From Planctomycetota bacterium (lineage in GTDB: Bacteria > Planctomycetota > UBA1135 > UBA2386), in assembly GCA_003235605.1 (NCBI GenBank), contig QJVU01000775.1:1-12089 (forward strand): DNA of 12,089 bases. The letters are read 5' to 3'. Positions 5,391-12,089 of this stretch are shown here, piece after piece (position 1 is the stretch's first letter; every line of letters begins with the position of its first letter). A program made the position numbers and the translations under genes. Below the pieces are notes generated by a model. It did no database searches and was not told the origin of the DNA. It saw only the letters and a program-made list of their open reading frames with translations.

Positions 5391-7781
5391 CTATCGACCC
5401 CGTCCGCCGAAATGGTTCCGGCTCTCGGGGGTTGGAATCTGGTTACGGTTCTCTCGGCTCGGTGGTGAGGACTCTTTGTCCCGGCGATCTTTGGACTCTT
5501 TCGGCTGCCCCCCATTGTCGGGTTTCGGCTCCCGGTTGTCGGGGCCCTCGGGCGACTTTGGGGGGCTGTTGTCCTTGTCGGGCTTGTCGGGGGCGCCGTG
5601 GATCTGCCGAGCCTGCGCCTCGAGGGCCTTCTTGACGGCCCTGGAGATCTCGTCCTCGGTCTTGCGCACTTCCCGCAGGCGCTCGAGGATCCCAGCGAGG
5701 CTCTCCAGCCTCCGCATGCGCTCCAGGACGCTCTTCAGGATCCCGATGATCGACTCGTAAGAGTCTACGGCCAAGCGCCTTACCTCTTCGTTGCCGCCAT
5801 TGGCGAAGTCCGTGACCATGTTCGCGCTGGCGGGGAAGTCATCGGCCGCCAGGCTCTCGAGGGGTCGCTGGATCACGGCGCGCTGGTCAGCGACGACCCC
5901 GGGCTTCACGACCCGGTTGTTCTGGAGCTCGTCCAGGATCTGTCGGTACTGGCTGGCCACCCCCTGGACCCGGGTCCCCAGGGTCCGCTGGGCTCGAGCC
6001 AGGGCCAGGAGCCGCAGCTTGGCGAGGTGGGCCTTGGGGTGGCTGCTGGTAGGGGAGAGGATCTCCTCCAACTCCGACTTGTAGGCCTGCTCCCGGTTCA
6101 GGACCTGCACCAGTTCCCGGCGCTGCTCGATCTGGCGCCGCGTGATGTCCTCCATCAGCTTGGACTCGGTCACCACCCTGAAGGTCAGGACGTCGCTCTG
6201 GCCGACATGGGGTTCGCCAGGGCCGAAGTTGTCCGCGCCCTTGAACCGGAGGGCCAGAAGGTGGCCCGGCTGGATCCGGTTGTCGGGAGACATGGGGTTC
6301 GCGGGATTCTTGTTGATCTCCGCAATCAGGTCGAAGACCACCGGCTCGACGTACTCGGTCTCGCTGGCGTCCTCCTTGACCTTGCGCATGCCGCTTACGT
6401 TGATGGACTCCCACCGGGCGTCCTGATCCTTGATCTGCTTGCCCTCCGGGCCGGCGCTCAAGCGCATGTAGGCGCTCAGGGTGGTAAGGCCGTAGTCGTC
6501 ACGCACTCGGAGGGTTCCGGGGATGCGCGCCCTGTGGGTCACCATGGAACCAATGCCCTGGGTCTTGAAGTCGACCGACGGCATGTTGTCGGGCATGACC
6601 CTCAAGAACACCTTCGGCGGCTTGAGGGCACCCAAGCCGTCTCGATCTTCAACGTCGAGGGCCAGGACACCGCTCAGCTTGGGATGGTATTCCCCCAAGA
6701 TCTTGCGGCGGTCCTCGCCCAGCTGCATGGCTGTCCTGTTGTCGCGGCCAAAGGCCAGAAACGCCTTGCGCAGGGTCTTGGTCGCCTCCGCAGTCACCGT
6801 CAACTTGCTTCCGATCGGCACCTGCAGCTCGCCCTCGGTACCAGGAACGGACACCGCCTCGCGCTTCATGTAGTCGGGGTAGTGGAGCACGACGGTGAAG
6901 TCCTTGAGCAGCGGGCGCTTGATGAGCTGGATGCGCAGCTGTCCGGACAGGCCATCGCCGCCGGTCGCCCAGATCTCCGCCCCTTCGATGACCGCGGGCA
7001 GCGTGGTGAGAAACCGCCGGGAGCCCTGGGGGCCTACGTTCTCCTCGCCGGTCATCACCATGACGTCCTTCCCGGTGACTCCGCTGTCGAACTCGTAGTG
7101 CAGGAAGACCTGCTCGGGAATCACTCCCGAGGCCTCCACCTCGACGGTCAGATCGTTGTTCTCTGCGTGGCGGATGCTGCCGTCCTCCACTGTCATGACG
7201 AACGCGAGCTTGGTGTAGCGCGGCCATTCCTGGGCAGAGAGCAGCAGGTTGCGGCGTGCCCACAACCCGAGGGAGCCGGCGTCCAAGAGGCCCCAGCCCA
7301 GCAGCACCACCAACGCACCCGTGAGCAGGCCGGCGTGGCGGCGGATACGCCGGGTGTCGAGGGCTGTGCTGCCGTGCAGGTTGGGCAGCCGACGTTGCAC
7401 GTCCCCGACCACAAGCTGCTTCAGCTGCGCCGATTCCCGCCCCCCGCCGCGCTCCAAATCGTGCTCGAACTGGACTGCGCTGATCAATGCCTGGCGCAGG
7501 CCAGTGTCGCCGCGTTCAACAGCCAGGGCCAGCTCCTCGTCGCTCAGCCCCACTCTCAAGGGCGCCACCAGGCGCAGGTAGAGGATCCGCACCAAGCCCA
7601 CGCAGAAGGCCAGCAGCAGCACACCGCGATAACCGACTTCCAGGCGCAAGGAGCGGTCGAGGGCGAAGCTGATCAGCATGAAGCCTACGAACGCGACTCC
7701 CATCAGGGCCAGACCTTCGATGAGGATTCCGGTCCTGGTCTTGCCCCTCAGGCTCTCGAAGAAGCTGGTGCGGGTGCTCAT
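5391..7781 (-). CDS. Membrane protein, DUF4175-like, with helical region and disordered C-terminal tail
   Basis: 796 residues from the ATG at 7781-7779, ten codons inside the longest open frame. This start forms an ATGA overlap with the preceding stop and has AAGAGGTGG 8 nt upstream. Three hydrophobic segments (~19-41, ~51-70, ~150-168) anchor the N-terminus, with a soluble stretch (~76-145) between the second and third. After WPRYTKLAF (~186-194) the chain is beta-rich to ~480, with Ig-like features such as VPIGSKLTVTAEATKTLRKA and RVRDDYGLTTLSAYMRL. The DDYGL motif and overall layout match large planctomycete proteins often annotated DUF4175 or hypothetical. Residues ~530-725 are mainly helical (RRQIEQRRELVQVLNREQA onward). 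The last ~70 residues are Pro/Lys/Glu/Arg/Asn-rich and surely disordered. No catalytic motif is visible. Translation is coupled to the vWA gene, so the two products probably act together at the membrane. Confidence 0.88.
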   Translation of the reverse strand: MSTRTSFFESLRGKTRTGILIEGLALMGVAFVGFMLISFALDRSLRLEVGYRGVLLLAFCVGLVRILYLRLVAPLRVGLSDEELALAVERGDTGLRQALISAVQFEHDLERGGGRESAQLKQLVVGDVQRRLPNLHGSTALDTRRIRRHAGLLTGALVVLLGWGLLDAGSLGLWARRNLLLSAQEWPRYTKLAFVMTVEDGSIRHAENNDLTVEVEASGVIPEQVFLHYEFDSGVTGKDVMVMTGEENVGPQGSRRFLTTLPAVIEGAEIWATGGDGLSGQLRIQLIKRPLLKDFTVVLHYPDYMKREAVSVPGTEGELQVPIGSKLTVTAEATKTLRKAFLAFGRDNRTAMQLGEDRRKILGEYHPKLSGVLALDVEDRDGLGALKPPKVFLRVMPDNMPSVDFKTQGIGSMVTHRARIPGTLRVRDDYGLTTLSAYMRLSAGPEGKQIKDQDARWESINVSGMRKVKEDASETEYVEPVVFDLIAEINKNPANPMSPDNRIQPGHLLALRFKGADNFGPGEPHVGQSDVLTFRVVTESKLMEDITRRQIEQRRELVQVLNREQAYKSELEEILSPTSSHPKAHLAKLRLLALARAQRTLGTRVQGVASQYRQILDELQNNRVVKPGVVADQRAVIQRPLESLAADDFPASANMVTDFANGGNEEVRRLAVDSYESIIGILKSVLERMRRLESLAGILERLREVRKTEDEISRAVKKALEAQARQIHGAPDKPDKDNSPPKSPEGPDNREPKPDNGGQPKESKDRRDKESSPPSRENRNQIPTPESRNHFGGRGR

Positions 7782-10282
7782 AGCAGATTCCACCTCTTGC
7801 GAAGCCACCACTCCACGGTCAGCAACGTCAGGATGAGCGCAACAGTGACCCAGCTGTCCCAGACCGCGTGCGGCGTGCGGAAGGTCTCAATCGTGGTCCT
7901 GGATGGTACGCTGTCCACGGCTTCGTCCAGCTCGGCAGGCAGTTCCATCAACTTGCCGTTGCGGGTGGCGGAAATGGCTTGGAGCTCGGCCAGGTCCACC
8001 GGACCTTCCCGCTCCACGGCCGCGGCCACGACCTGGAAGCTGGCCTCCACCGGGACCTGCTGCCTGGTGGTCGGCATCACGGTGAAGAACCCGGTCCTCT
8101 TGGGTCGGTGCATGTACTCGAACTGGCCGGGAACGCCGTCGACTGCCCTGAGCTCCAGGGTCTCGCTGGTCTGATCCGAGCGCTGCAGTTGCACCTCGTA
8201 GGTCTCGGCGATCAGGGGTTGGTAGGCATCGTCCTTGACGTCAGCTGTGATCTTCACCGCCTCGCCCAACTCCACCTTGTCGGAGCTCAGGTTGATCCTG
8301 AGGCGGCTGTTGCCTGCCTTGAGGCGCCCCTCGAACAGGTAGCGAATGCCCTTCACCCAGAAGCGGTTGTACTCATGCTCGTAGAGGCTGCGCCACCGAT
8401 AGGTATCGTCGGTGGCGCTGCACAGTATGCGGCCCGCGCCTACGAACTGGGTGCTGATCAGCGGCATCGGACCCTCGGCCAGGCGCAGGTGCGGGTGGTC
8501 GGTATCCACCAAGACATGGGCGGCAGGCTTCAGCTTGTGCACGGGGAAGGCGAAGTGCCAGCCCGGCAGCTGCCGCCAGAGCTCGGCATTCTCGGCCTTG
8601 GAAGCCTCGGTGAGGCGGCAGGCCTTGAAGTCCTCGCCCTCTGGGGTGAGTTGGTATGGCCAGGGCTGGGGAAACGCGTATCCCAGCTTCAGCAGTTCGT
8701 TGGCCTTCTCTTCGTTCATCATCACCGGCAGGAGGTCCACCAGCGGCTGGGTCGTCGCAGTGGCGAGCATCGAGTCCAGTGTGAACTTCTCACCACAGAC
8801 CCACCACAGACCAGCTCCGTTGTCCACGATCTGCTCGGCAACCAACATGCACCAATCGCGCTCCAGCTTGGTGCTGTCGGGATCCATGAAGATGAAGACG
8901 TCGTAGGGGTCCAGCTCCTTGCGGTCCTTGGGCAGCTCCTTGAGGGAGACGTTGCCGTCCTGAGGGAAGTCCTTGTCCGCGGAAAGCAGCCAGCAGGACA
9001 GCTCGATGGTCCGGTCGCGGGTCAGCAAGTTCCTGAGGATCTGGTACTCGTGCAGCGGCGACCCGGCGATGAGGAGCACCTTGGTCTGCTCATCCAGAAG
9101 CTCGACGCGGGCCTGCTTGCCGTGGCGCTCAGGGTTTGCGGGCTCACCTGTTGGAGGCTCCACTTCCACCCGGTAGGTGAATACTCCGGCCTTTTCGGAC
9201 TTGAGGTTCTCGAACTCGATGTCGACCTTGGGCTTGTCGCCGCCGATCTCGATCTGCCTGGACTCGATCACGGCGGTGGCGTCGCCGGTCTCCGCCACTT
9301 GCACGAGACGGACCACCAGTGACTGCAGCGGGTAGCCTTCCGACGCTACGGTGCCCCGGATCTTGAACGGGTCCTTCTGGAAGGCCTTCTCCGGGGCCTC
9401 GATGCGGGTCACCTCGACGGTCTGGGCCTCGGAAGGATCGCCGACGGGCACGATGAAGGTGCGGTCCACCTTGCGCTGGGCCAGCAAGCGCGCCACCTCC
9501 GAGCCCTGTGCACCCACGTTGCGACGTCCGTCGGTCAGGACGATCACCGCAGCGACCTGCGCGTTACGGCTGCGGTCCAGGGCGGCGCGGACGGCACCAC
9601 CCAGGTTGGTGTAGGTGCGGCTCGGGTTCTTGATGTCCTTGTCCTCGAGATCAGGCAAGGGGGGGGCGCGAGCCTGCTTGGCCTCCTTGTCCTGCTCCTT
9701 CTTGCTCGTGTGCTCCTTGGGGTCCTGCTCCTCGTTTTTTGCCTGGGGCGGCAGCACGTCGATGCCAGAACCGAAGCCGTAGAGCATGACCTTGTTCTTC
9801 TCGCTCAGCTTCTTGATGAGCTGGAAGTCCTCATGGGCGAGGAGCGCTCTGGCCAAGTCGATGCGGCGGGCGCCGACGGCACTCTCGACGCCGAGCTTCT
9901 GCCAGGAGGCCGCCAGGTTCTGCACGTCTGGGTGGCGGAACGCGTCCCGGTGACCCATCGACTGCGAGAGGTCCAGGAGGATGATGGTGTGGCCCTCGCG
10001 GCGGTCCTTCTTCACCGCGACGAGATTGGGCTCCAACACGACCAGCAGGGCCAACACAACAGCAAGGCCTCGCATGACGGCCAGAGTTCCGCGCCGCCCG
10101 CGGCTCAGGTTGCCGTCGCGGCGGTAGGCGTGAATGATCAAGTACAGTGCCAACAGGATGCCCAGCAACACCAACAACGCCAGTCCGCCGGACGGGAAGC
10201 CGCTCAGCTCCAGCCGCAGCTCGGCGCCCTCCTCGACCTGGATGCCCTTGAGTTTGGCCAGCCATTGGAGCAGTTCCTGCAT
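7778..10282 (-). CDS. Membrane-anchored vWA protein with amidotransferase-like region
   Basis: 834 residues from the ATG at 10282-10280, with AAGGAGA placed 9 nt upstream. Two membrane segments (~31-51 and ~69-89) precede a von Willebrand A domain (~97-290). Its metal-ion site is intact: D104-L-S106-Q-S108 in LLDLSQSMG, Thr225 in TYTNLGGAV, and Asp251 in VLTDGRRNVG. A charged, low-complexity insert (~180-222, rich in Lys/Glu/Gln) interrupts the vWA fold before the Thr motif. Next come beta-sandwich-like segments (~290-395) and a region opening with KVLLIAGSPLHEYQILRNLL (~410 on), which resembles the class I glutamine amidotransferase-like fold found in these proteins. No catalytic Cys-His pair is obvious, so that region is probably non-catalytic. 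A final membrane segment (~WVTVALILTLLTVEWWLRKR) closes the protein. The layout is that of planctomycete vWA proteins encoded next to BatA-type genes, and a metal-dependent protein-binding role is expected. Confidence 0.93.
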   Translation of the reverse strand: MQELLQWLAKLKGIQVEEGAELRLELSGFPSGGLALLVLLGILLALYLIIHAYRRDGNLSRGRRGTLAVMRGLAVVLALLVVLEPNLVAVKKDRREGHTIILLDLSQSMGHRDAFRHPDVQNLAASWQKLGVESAVGARRIDLARALLAHEDFQLIKKLSEKNKVMLYGFGSGIDVLPPQAKNEEQDPKEHTSKKEQDKEAKQARAPPLPDLEDKDIKNPSRTYTNLGGAVRAALDRSRNAQVAAVIVLTDGRRNVGAQGSEVARLLAQRKVDRTFIVPVGDPSEAQTVEVTRIEAPEKAFQKDPFKIRGTVASEGYPLQSLVVRLVQVAETGDATAVIESRQIEIGGDKPKVDIEFENLKSEKAGVFTYRVEVEPPTGEPANPERHGKQARVELLDEQTKVLLIAGSPLHEYQILRNLLTRDRTIELSCWLLSADKDFPQDGNVSLKELPKDRKELDPYDVFIFMDPDSTKLERDWCMLVAEQIVDNGAGLWWVCGEKFTLDSMLATATTQPLVDLLPVMMNEEKANELLKLGYAFPQPWPYQLTPEGEDFKACRLTEASKAENAELWRQLPGWHFAFPVHKLKPAAHVLVDTDHPHLRLAEGPMPLISTQFVGAGRILCSATDDTYRWRSLYEHEYNRFWVKGIRYLFEGRLKAGNSRLRINLSSDKVELGEAVKITADVKDDAYQPLIAETYEVQLQRSDQTSETLELRAVDGVPGQFEYMHRPKRTGFFTVMPTTRQQVPVEASFQVVAAAVEREGPVDLAELQAISATRNGKLMELPAELDEAVDSVPSRTTIETFRTPHAVWDSWVTVALILTLLTVEWWLRKRWNLL
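7790..7798 (-). promoter_or_regulatory. Ribosome binding site of the DUF4175-like gene, inside the vWA gene
   Basis: AAGAGGTGG on the coding strand, 8 nt before the ATG at 7781, within the last codons of the vWA gene. With the ATGA overlap it decides the start at 7781 rather than the in-frame codon at 7811. Confidence 0.75.
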
Positions 10283-10291
10283 CGCTGCTTG

Positions 10292-10298
10292 TCTCCTT
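10292..10298 (-). promoter_or_regulatory. Ribosome binding site of the vWA membrane protein gene
   Basis: AAGGAGA on the coding strand overlaps the TAA stop of the BatA-like gene; its GGAG core sits 10 nt before the ATG at 10282. It is the clearest Shine-Dalgarno sequence in the window and fixes that start. Confidence 0.8.
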
Positions 10299-12089
10299 AC
10301 CGCCTGCCGAACCGCCAGGCCAAGATGGTCTCCAGGACCAAGGAACCCAGGAGGACCAACGCCAACAGGCGCCAGATCTCCCCCTGACCCGTAAACACCA
10401 GCTGCTCGCTGCCGATCCTGGTCGGGATGACCTCCACGACACCGCTTTCCTTCAGCTCGGGATATACCCGCCAGAAATCCCCCAGCGACAGCTTCTGCAG
10501 CTGGCCATCTCCGGTGGGCGGGTTGCAGGCCAGGAGCCGTCTCTCGTCGGCACCCCCTGTGGGCCGCAGGATCACGTCGAACAGACCACCACCCTTCAGC
10601 TCCTGCATCTTCACGGACAGCCGGGCGAACACCTCCCCCGTCTCCTTTCCGCCCTCATTTGCCGACGTTTCCGCAGTAAAGGTGCGCTCGAAGTTCTGGC
10701 CCCGGATCAGGACGTCACTGGCATAGAGGCCACGGTTCAGCCTCAGGTTGAACTCGCCGTCCGGCAACAGGTTGTAGTTGGAAAGGTCATGCACCCTTAC
10801 CGCGTACCGGTGGATGGCCTGGGTCATCATCGGGCCGTTGTGCCACGTCAACAGCTCGTCCCAGTCGCCGTCCACGGTGGTCGTGATGAGCGTCACTTCG
10901 CCGCCGTTCTCGAACGTCCTGGTCGCCAGCAACGGTGCTCCCCTGGCGTCACGGACACGCAACACCACGTTGACCGGCGCAGTGGCATCTTCGGCTGTAC
11001 CGATGTAGCGCTTGATCTGCGTGAGGTTGGCGAAGACGTAGCGGTGGAAATCCGCGGCTTCCTTCACCGCCGCGTGGGTAGGATCAGACACGAACACCTT
11101 GTCGGGACGATCGTAGTCACCCTGAATGTCGGTGAGGGCCAGCGGCAGCAAACCCTCGCCATTCTTGTAGAAGACCTGGTTGTAGCGGGTCGGCTCGACC
11201 TGGTTGCCCAGGGAGAACACCAAGCCACCGCCAGCCCTGACGTAGTCTTCGAGATTCTTGACCACATCGGCAGTCGGGGCCGGCAGGTTCACGAGCCAGA
11301 TCATGTTGAACCCGGACAGATCCTGGTTCTGGAGGGCATCGCCTGGAATGACCTGCGGCGTGATGCCGGAGAGGCTGTCGATCTCGTCGCTGGGGTCCAG
11401 GGCCGTGGCCAGGATCTCGGTCTCGGACTTGCCAGGGTCTGGGCTCGGATCCCCATCCACCAGCAGCACCGACGAGGTGCGCAGGACCTCGAGCGCAAGG
11501 GCACGACGGTCATCCACCGGGTATCGATCGTTCGGCAGCGAGACCAGGACCCCGTGGAACCCGGGATCGTGGAACGTGTGCTGCACGTCGACCGCGCGTT
11601 TCTCGCCAGACCCCAGTGGCGGCACCGAGAGGGTGCGGCTGCTCTTGCCGTCGATTTCGACGGTCAACTCCGTAGCCGGGGATGAATCCTGACCGAAGTT
11701 CGTGACTTCCACCGCCAGCGTCACCTGGGTTCCGGCGGTGGCGAGGCGGTCGACCCGCCGCACTGCGGTCAGGCCGAGATTCTCGGCGTCGGATCCTCCC
11801 ACCTCGAGAATCTTCAGATGCTGGATGGTCCGGTCCCACTCGGCCAACCGCTTGAGCTCGTTGCGAGGTTTGCCGTCATCCTTCAGCCAGTCATTACGAC
11901 GGAAGTCGGTGATCACGTAGTACTGTGTGCGGCTGGCCTCCTTGGTGTCGCGAGCACGCTTCTGGGCTTCCTCGAGGACGCCAGCAAGGTCGAAGGTCGT
12001 GAAGGAGGGGTTGTCTTCGACGAGCACCTCACGGATCCGTTTGGGCAGCTGTTGGCCGATGTTCACCGCTACTAGCTCCGGCTTGTCCC
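10297..12089 (-). CDS. BatA-like membrane protein, N-terminus outside the window
   Basis: 596 residues are visible; the frame stays open to the window edge (first complete codon at 12087-12085, reading DKPELVAVNIGQ), so the GTG at 12066 is not a credible start. The first ~100 residues look like the second half of a vWA-like domain (LAGVLEEAQKRA, then YYVITDFRRNDW). Residues ~105-200 are a CARDB-like beta-sandwich (VTLAVEVTNFGQ... LVSLPNDRYPVDD). Residues ~203-330 (TSSVLLVDGDPSPDPGKSET and later DYVRAGGGLVFSLGNQV) match the class I amidotransferase-like fold typical of these proteins. A C-terminal membrane segment (WRLLALVLLGSLVLETILAW) ends in FGRR. Proteins with an N-terminal BatA segment, vWA domain, amidotransferase-like domain and C-terminal helix are common in planctomycetes beside MoxR and DUF58 genes. 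The next gene starts 14 nt after its TAA. The function is uncharacterised; by analogy it is part of a MoxR-associated envelope complex. Confidence 0.88.
   Translation of the reverse strand, partial: DKPELVAVNIGQQLPKRIREVLVEDNPSFTTFDLAGVLEEAQKRARDTKEASRTQYYVITDFRRNDWLKDDGKPRNELKRLAEWDRTIQHLKILEVGGSDAENLGLTAVRRVDRLATAGTQVTLAVEVTNFGQDSSPATELTVEIDGKSSRTLSVPPLGSGEKRAVDVQHTFHDPGFHGVLVSLPNDRYPVDDRRALALEVLRTSSVLLVDGDPSPDPGKSETEILATALDPSDEIDSLSGITPQVIPGDALQNQDLSGFNMIWLVNLPAPTADVVKNLEDYVRAGGGLVFSLGNQVEPTRYNQVFYKNGEGLLPLALTDIQGDYDRPDKVFVSDPTHAAVKEAADFHRYVFANLTQIKRYIGTAEDATAPVNVVLRVRDARGAPLLATRTFENGGEVTLITTTVDGDWDELLTWHNGPMMTQAIHRYAVRVHDLSNYNLLPDGEFNLRLNRGLYASDVLIRGQNFERTFTAETSANEGGKETGEVFARLSVKMQELKGGGLFDVILRPTGGADERRLLACNPPTGDGQLQKLSLGDFWRVYPELKESGVVEVIPTRIGSEQLVFTGQGEIWRLLALVLLGSLVLETILAWRFGRR

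Noticed and set aside
5348..5515. N-terminal extension of the coiled-coil protein by 56 codons
   Set aside because: It would overlap the end of the DUF4175-like gene, lacks family features and would bury a good signal peptide preceded by GGGAG.
5598..8174. 858-codon open frame on the plus strand
   Set aside because: It lies antisense to the DUF4175-like and vWA genes, is rich in His/Gln/Gly/Leu as expected from complementing GC3-biased codons, and has no recognisable domain.
7868..9322. 484-codon open frame on the plus strand
   Set aside because: It is antisense to the vWA gene, whose MIDAS motif and membrane segments are clear; the plus-strand translation shows no family features.

Overview
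All convincing genes in this window lie on the minus strand and are read from high to low coordinates. The DNA is GC-rich and strongly biased to G/C at third codon positions. The set of families suggests a member of the Planctomycetota. It comprises a BatA-type protein, a membrane-anchored von Willebrand A (vWA) protein with an amidotransferase-like fold, a DUF4175-like membrane protein, exported Gln/Glu-rich coiled-coil proteins, an NPCBM/NEW2 domain protein and an S1C protease. The phylum is an inference from family content; I cannot name a genus.

Layout in transcription order. (1) 12089-10297: C-terminal ~596 residues of a BatA-like protein whose start lies outside the window. (2) 10282-7778: 834-residue membrane vWA protein with a complete metal-binding (MIDAS) motif. 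(3) 7781-5391: 796-residue protein with three N-terminal membrane segments, a beta-rich middle, a helical region and a charged disordered tail. (4) 5347-3662: 561-residue exported coiled-coil protein with a collagen-like Gly-X-Y stretch. (5) 3637-3398: short ORF in the same reading frame as gene 4, directly after its TGA, carrying what looks like the missing C-terminal module of gene 4's family. (6) 3387-2380: exported helical-repeat protein. (7) 2380-1163: exported protein with a C-terminal NPCBM/NEW2 domain. (8) 1161-1: trypsin-like S1C serine protease with the beginning of a PDZ domain, cut by the window edge.

Gaps are 14 nt, -4 nt (ATGA), 43 nt, in-frame across a stop, 10 nt, -1 nt (TAGTG) and 1 nt. 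I see no terminator or promoter between genes, so the window is best read as the interior of one long operon. The products would sit in or beyond the cytoplasmic membrane: genes 1-3 are membrane-anchored with large soluble domains, and genes 4 and 6-8 begin with signal-peptide-like segments. In related bacteria, clusters of this type are usually led by a MoxR AAA+ ATPase and a DUF58 protein. I expect these beyond position 12089. A plausible joint role is assembly, folding or quality control of envelope protein complexes, but no substrate is visible in the sequence.

The most notable features are the in-frame TGA that separates gene 4 from its conserved C-terminal module, with an imperfect hairpin just downstream; a ~90-residue disordered insert between the catalytic His and Asp of the protease; and the collagen-like repeat in gene 4.
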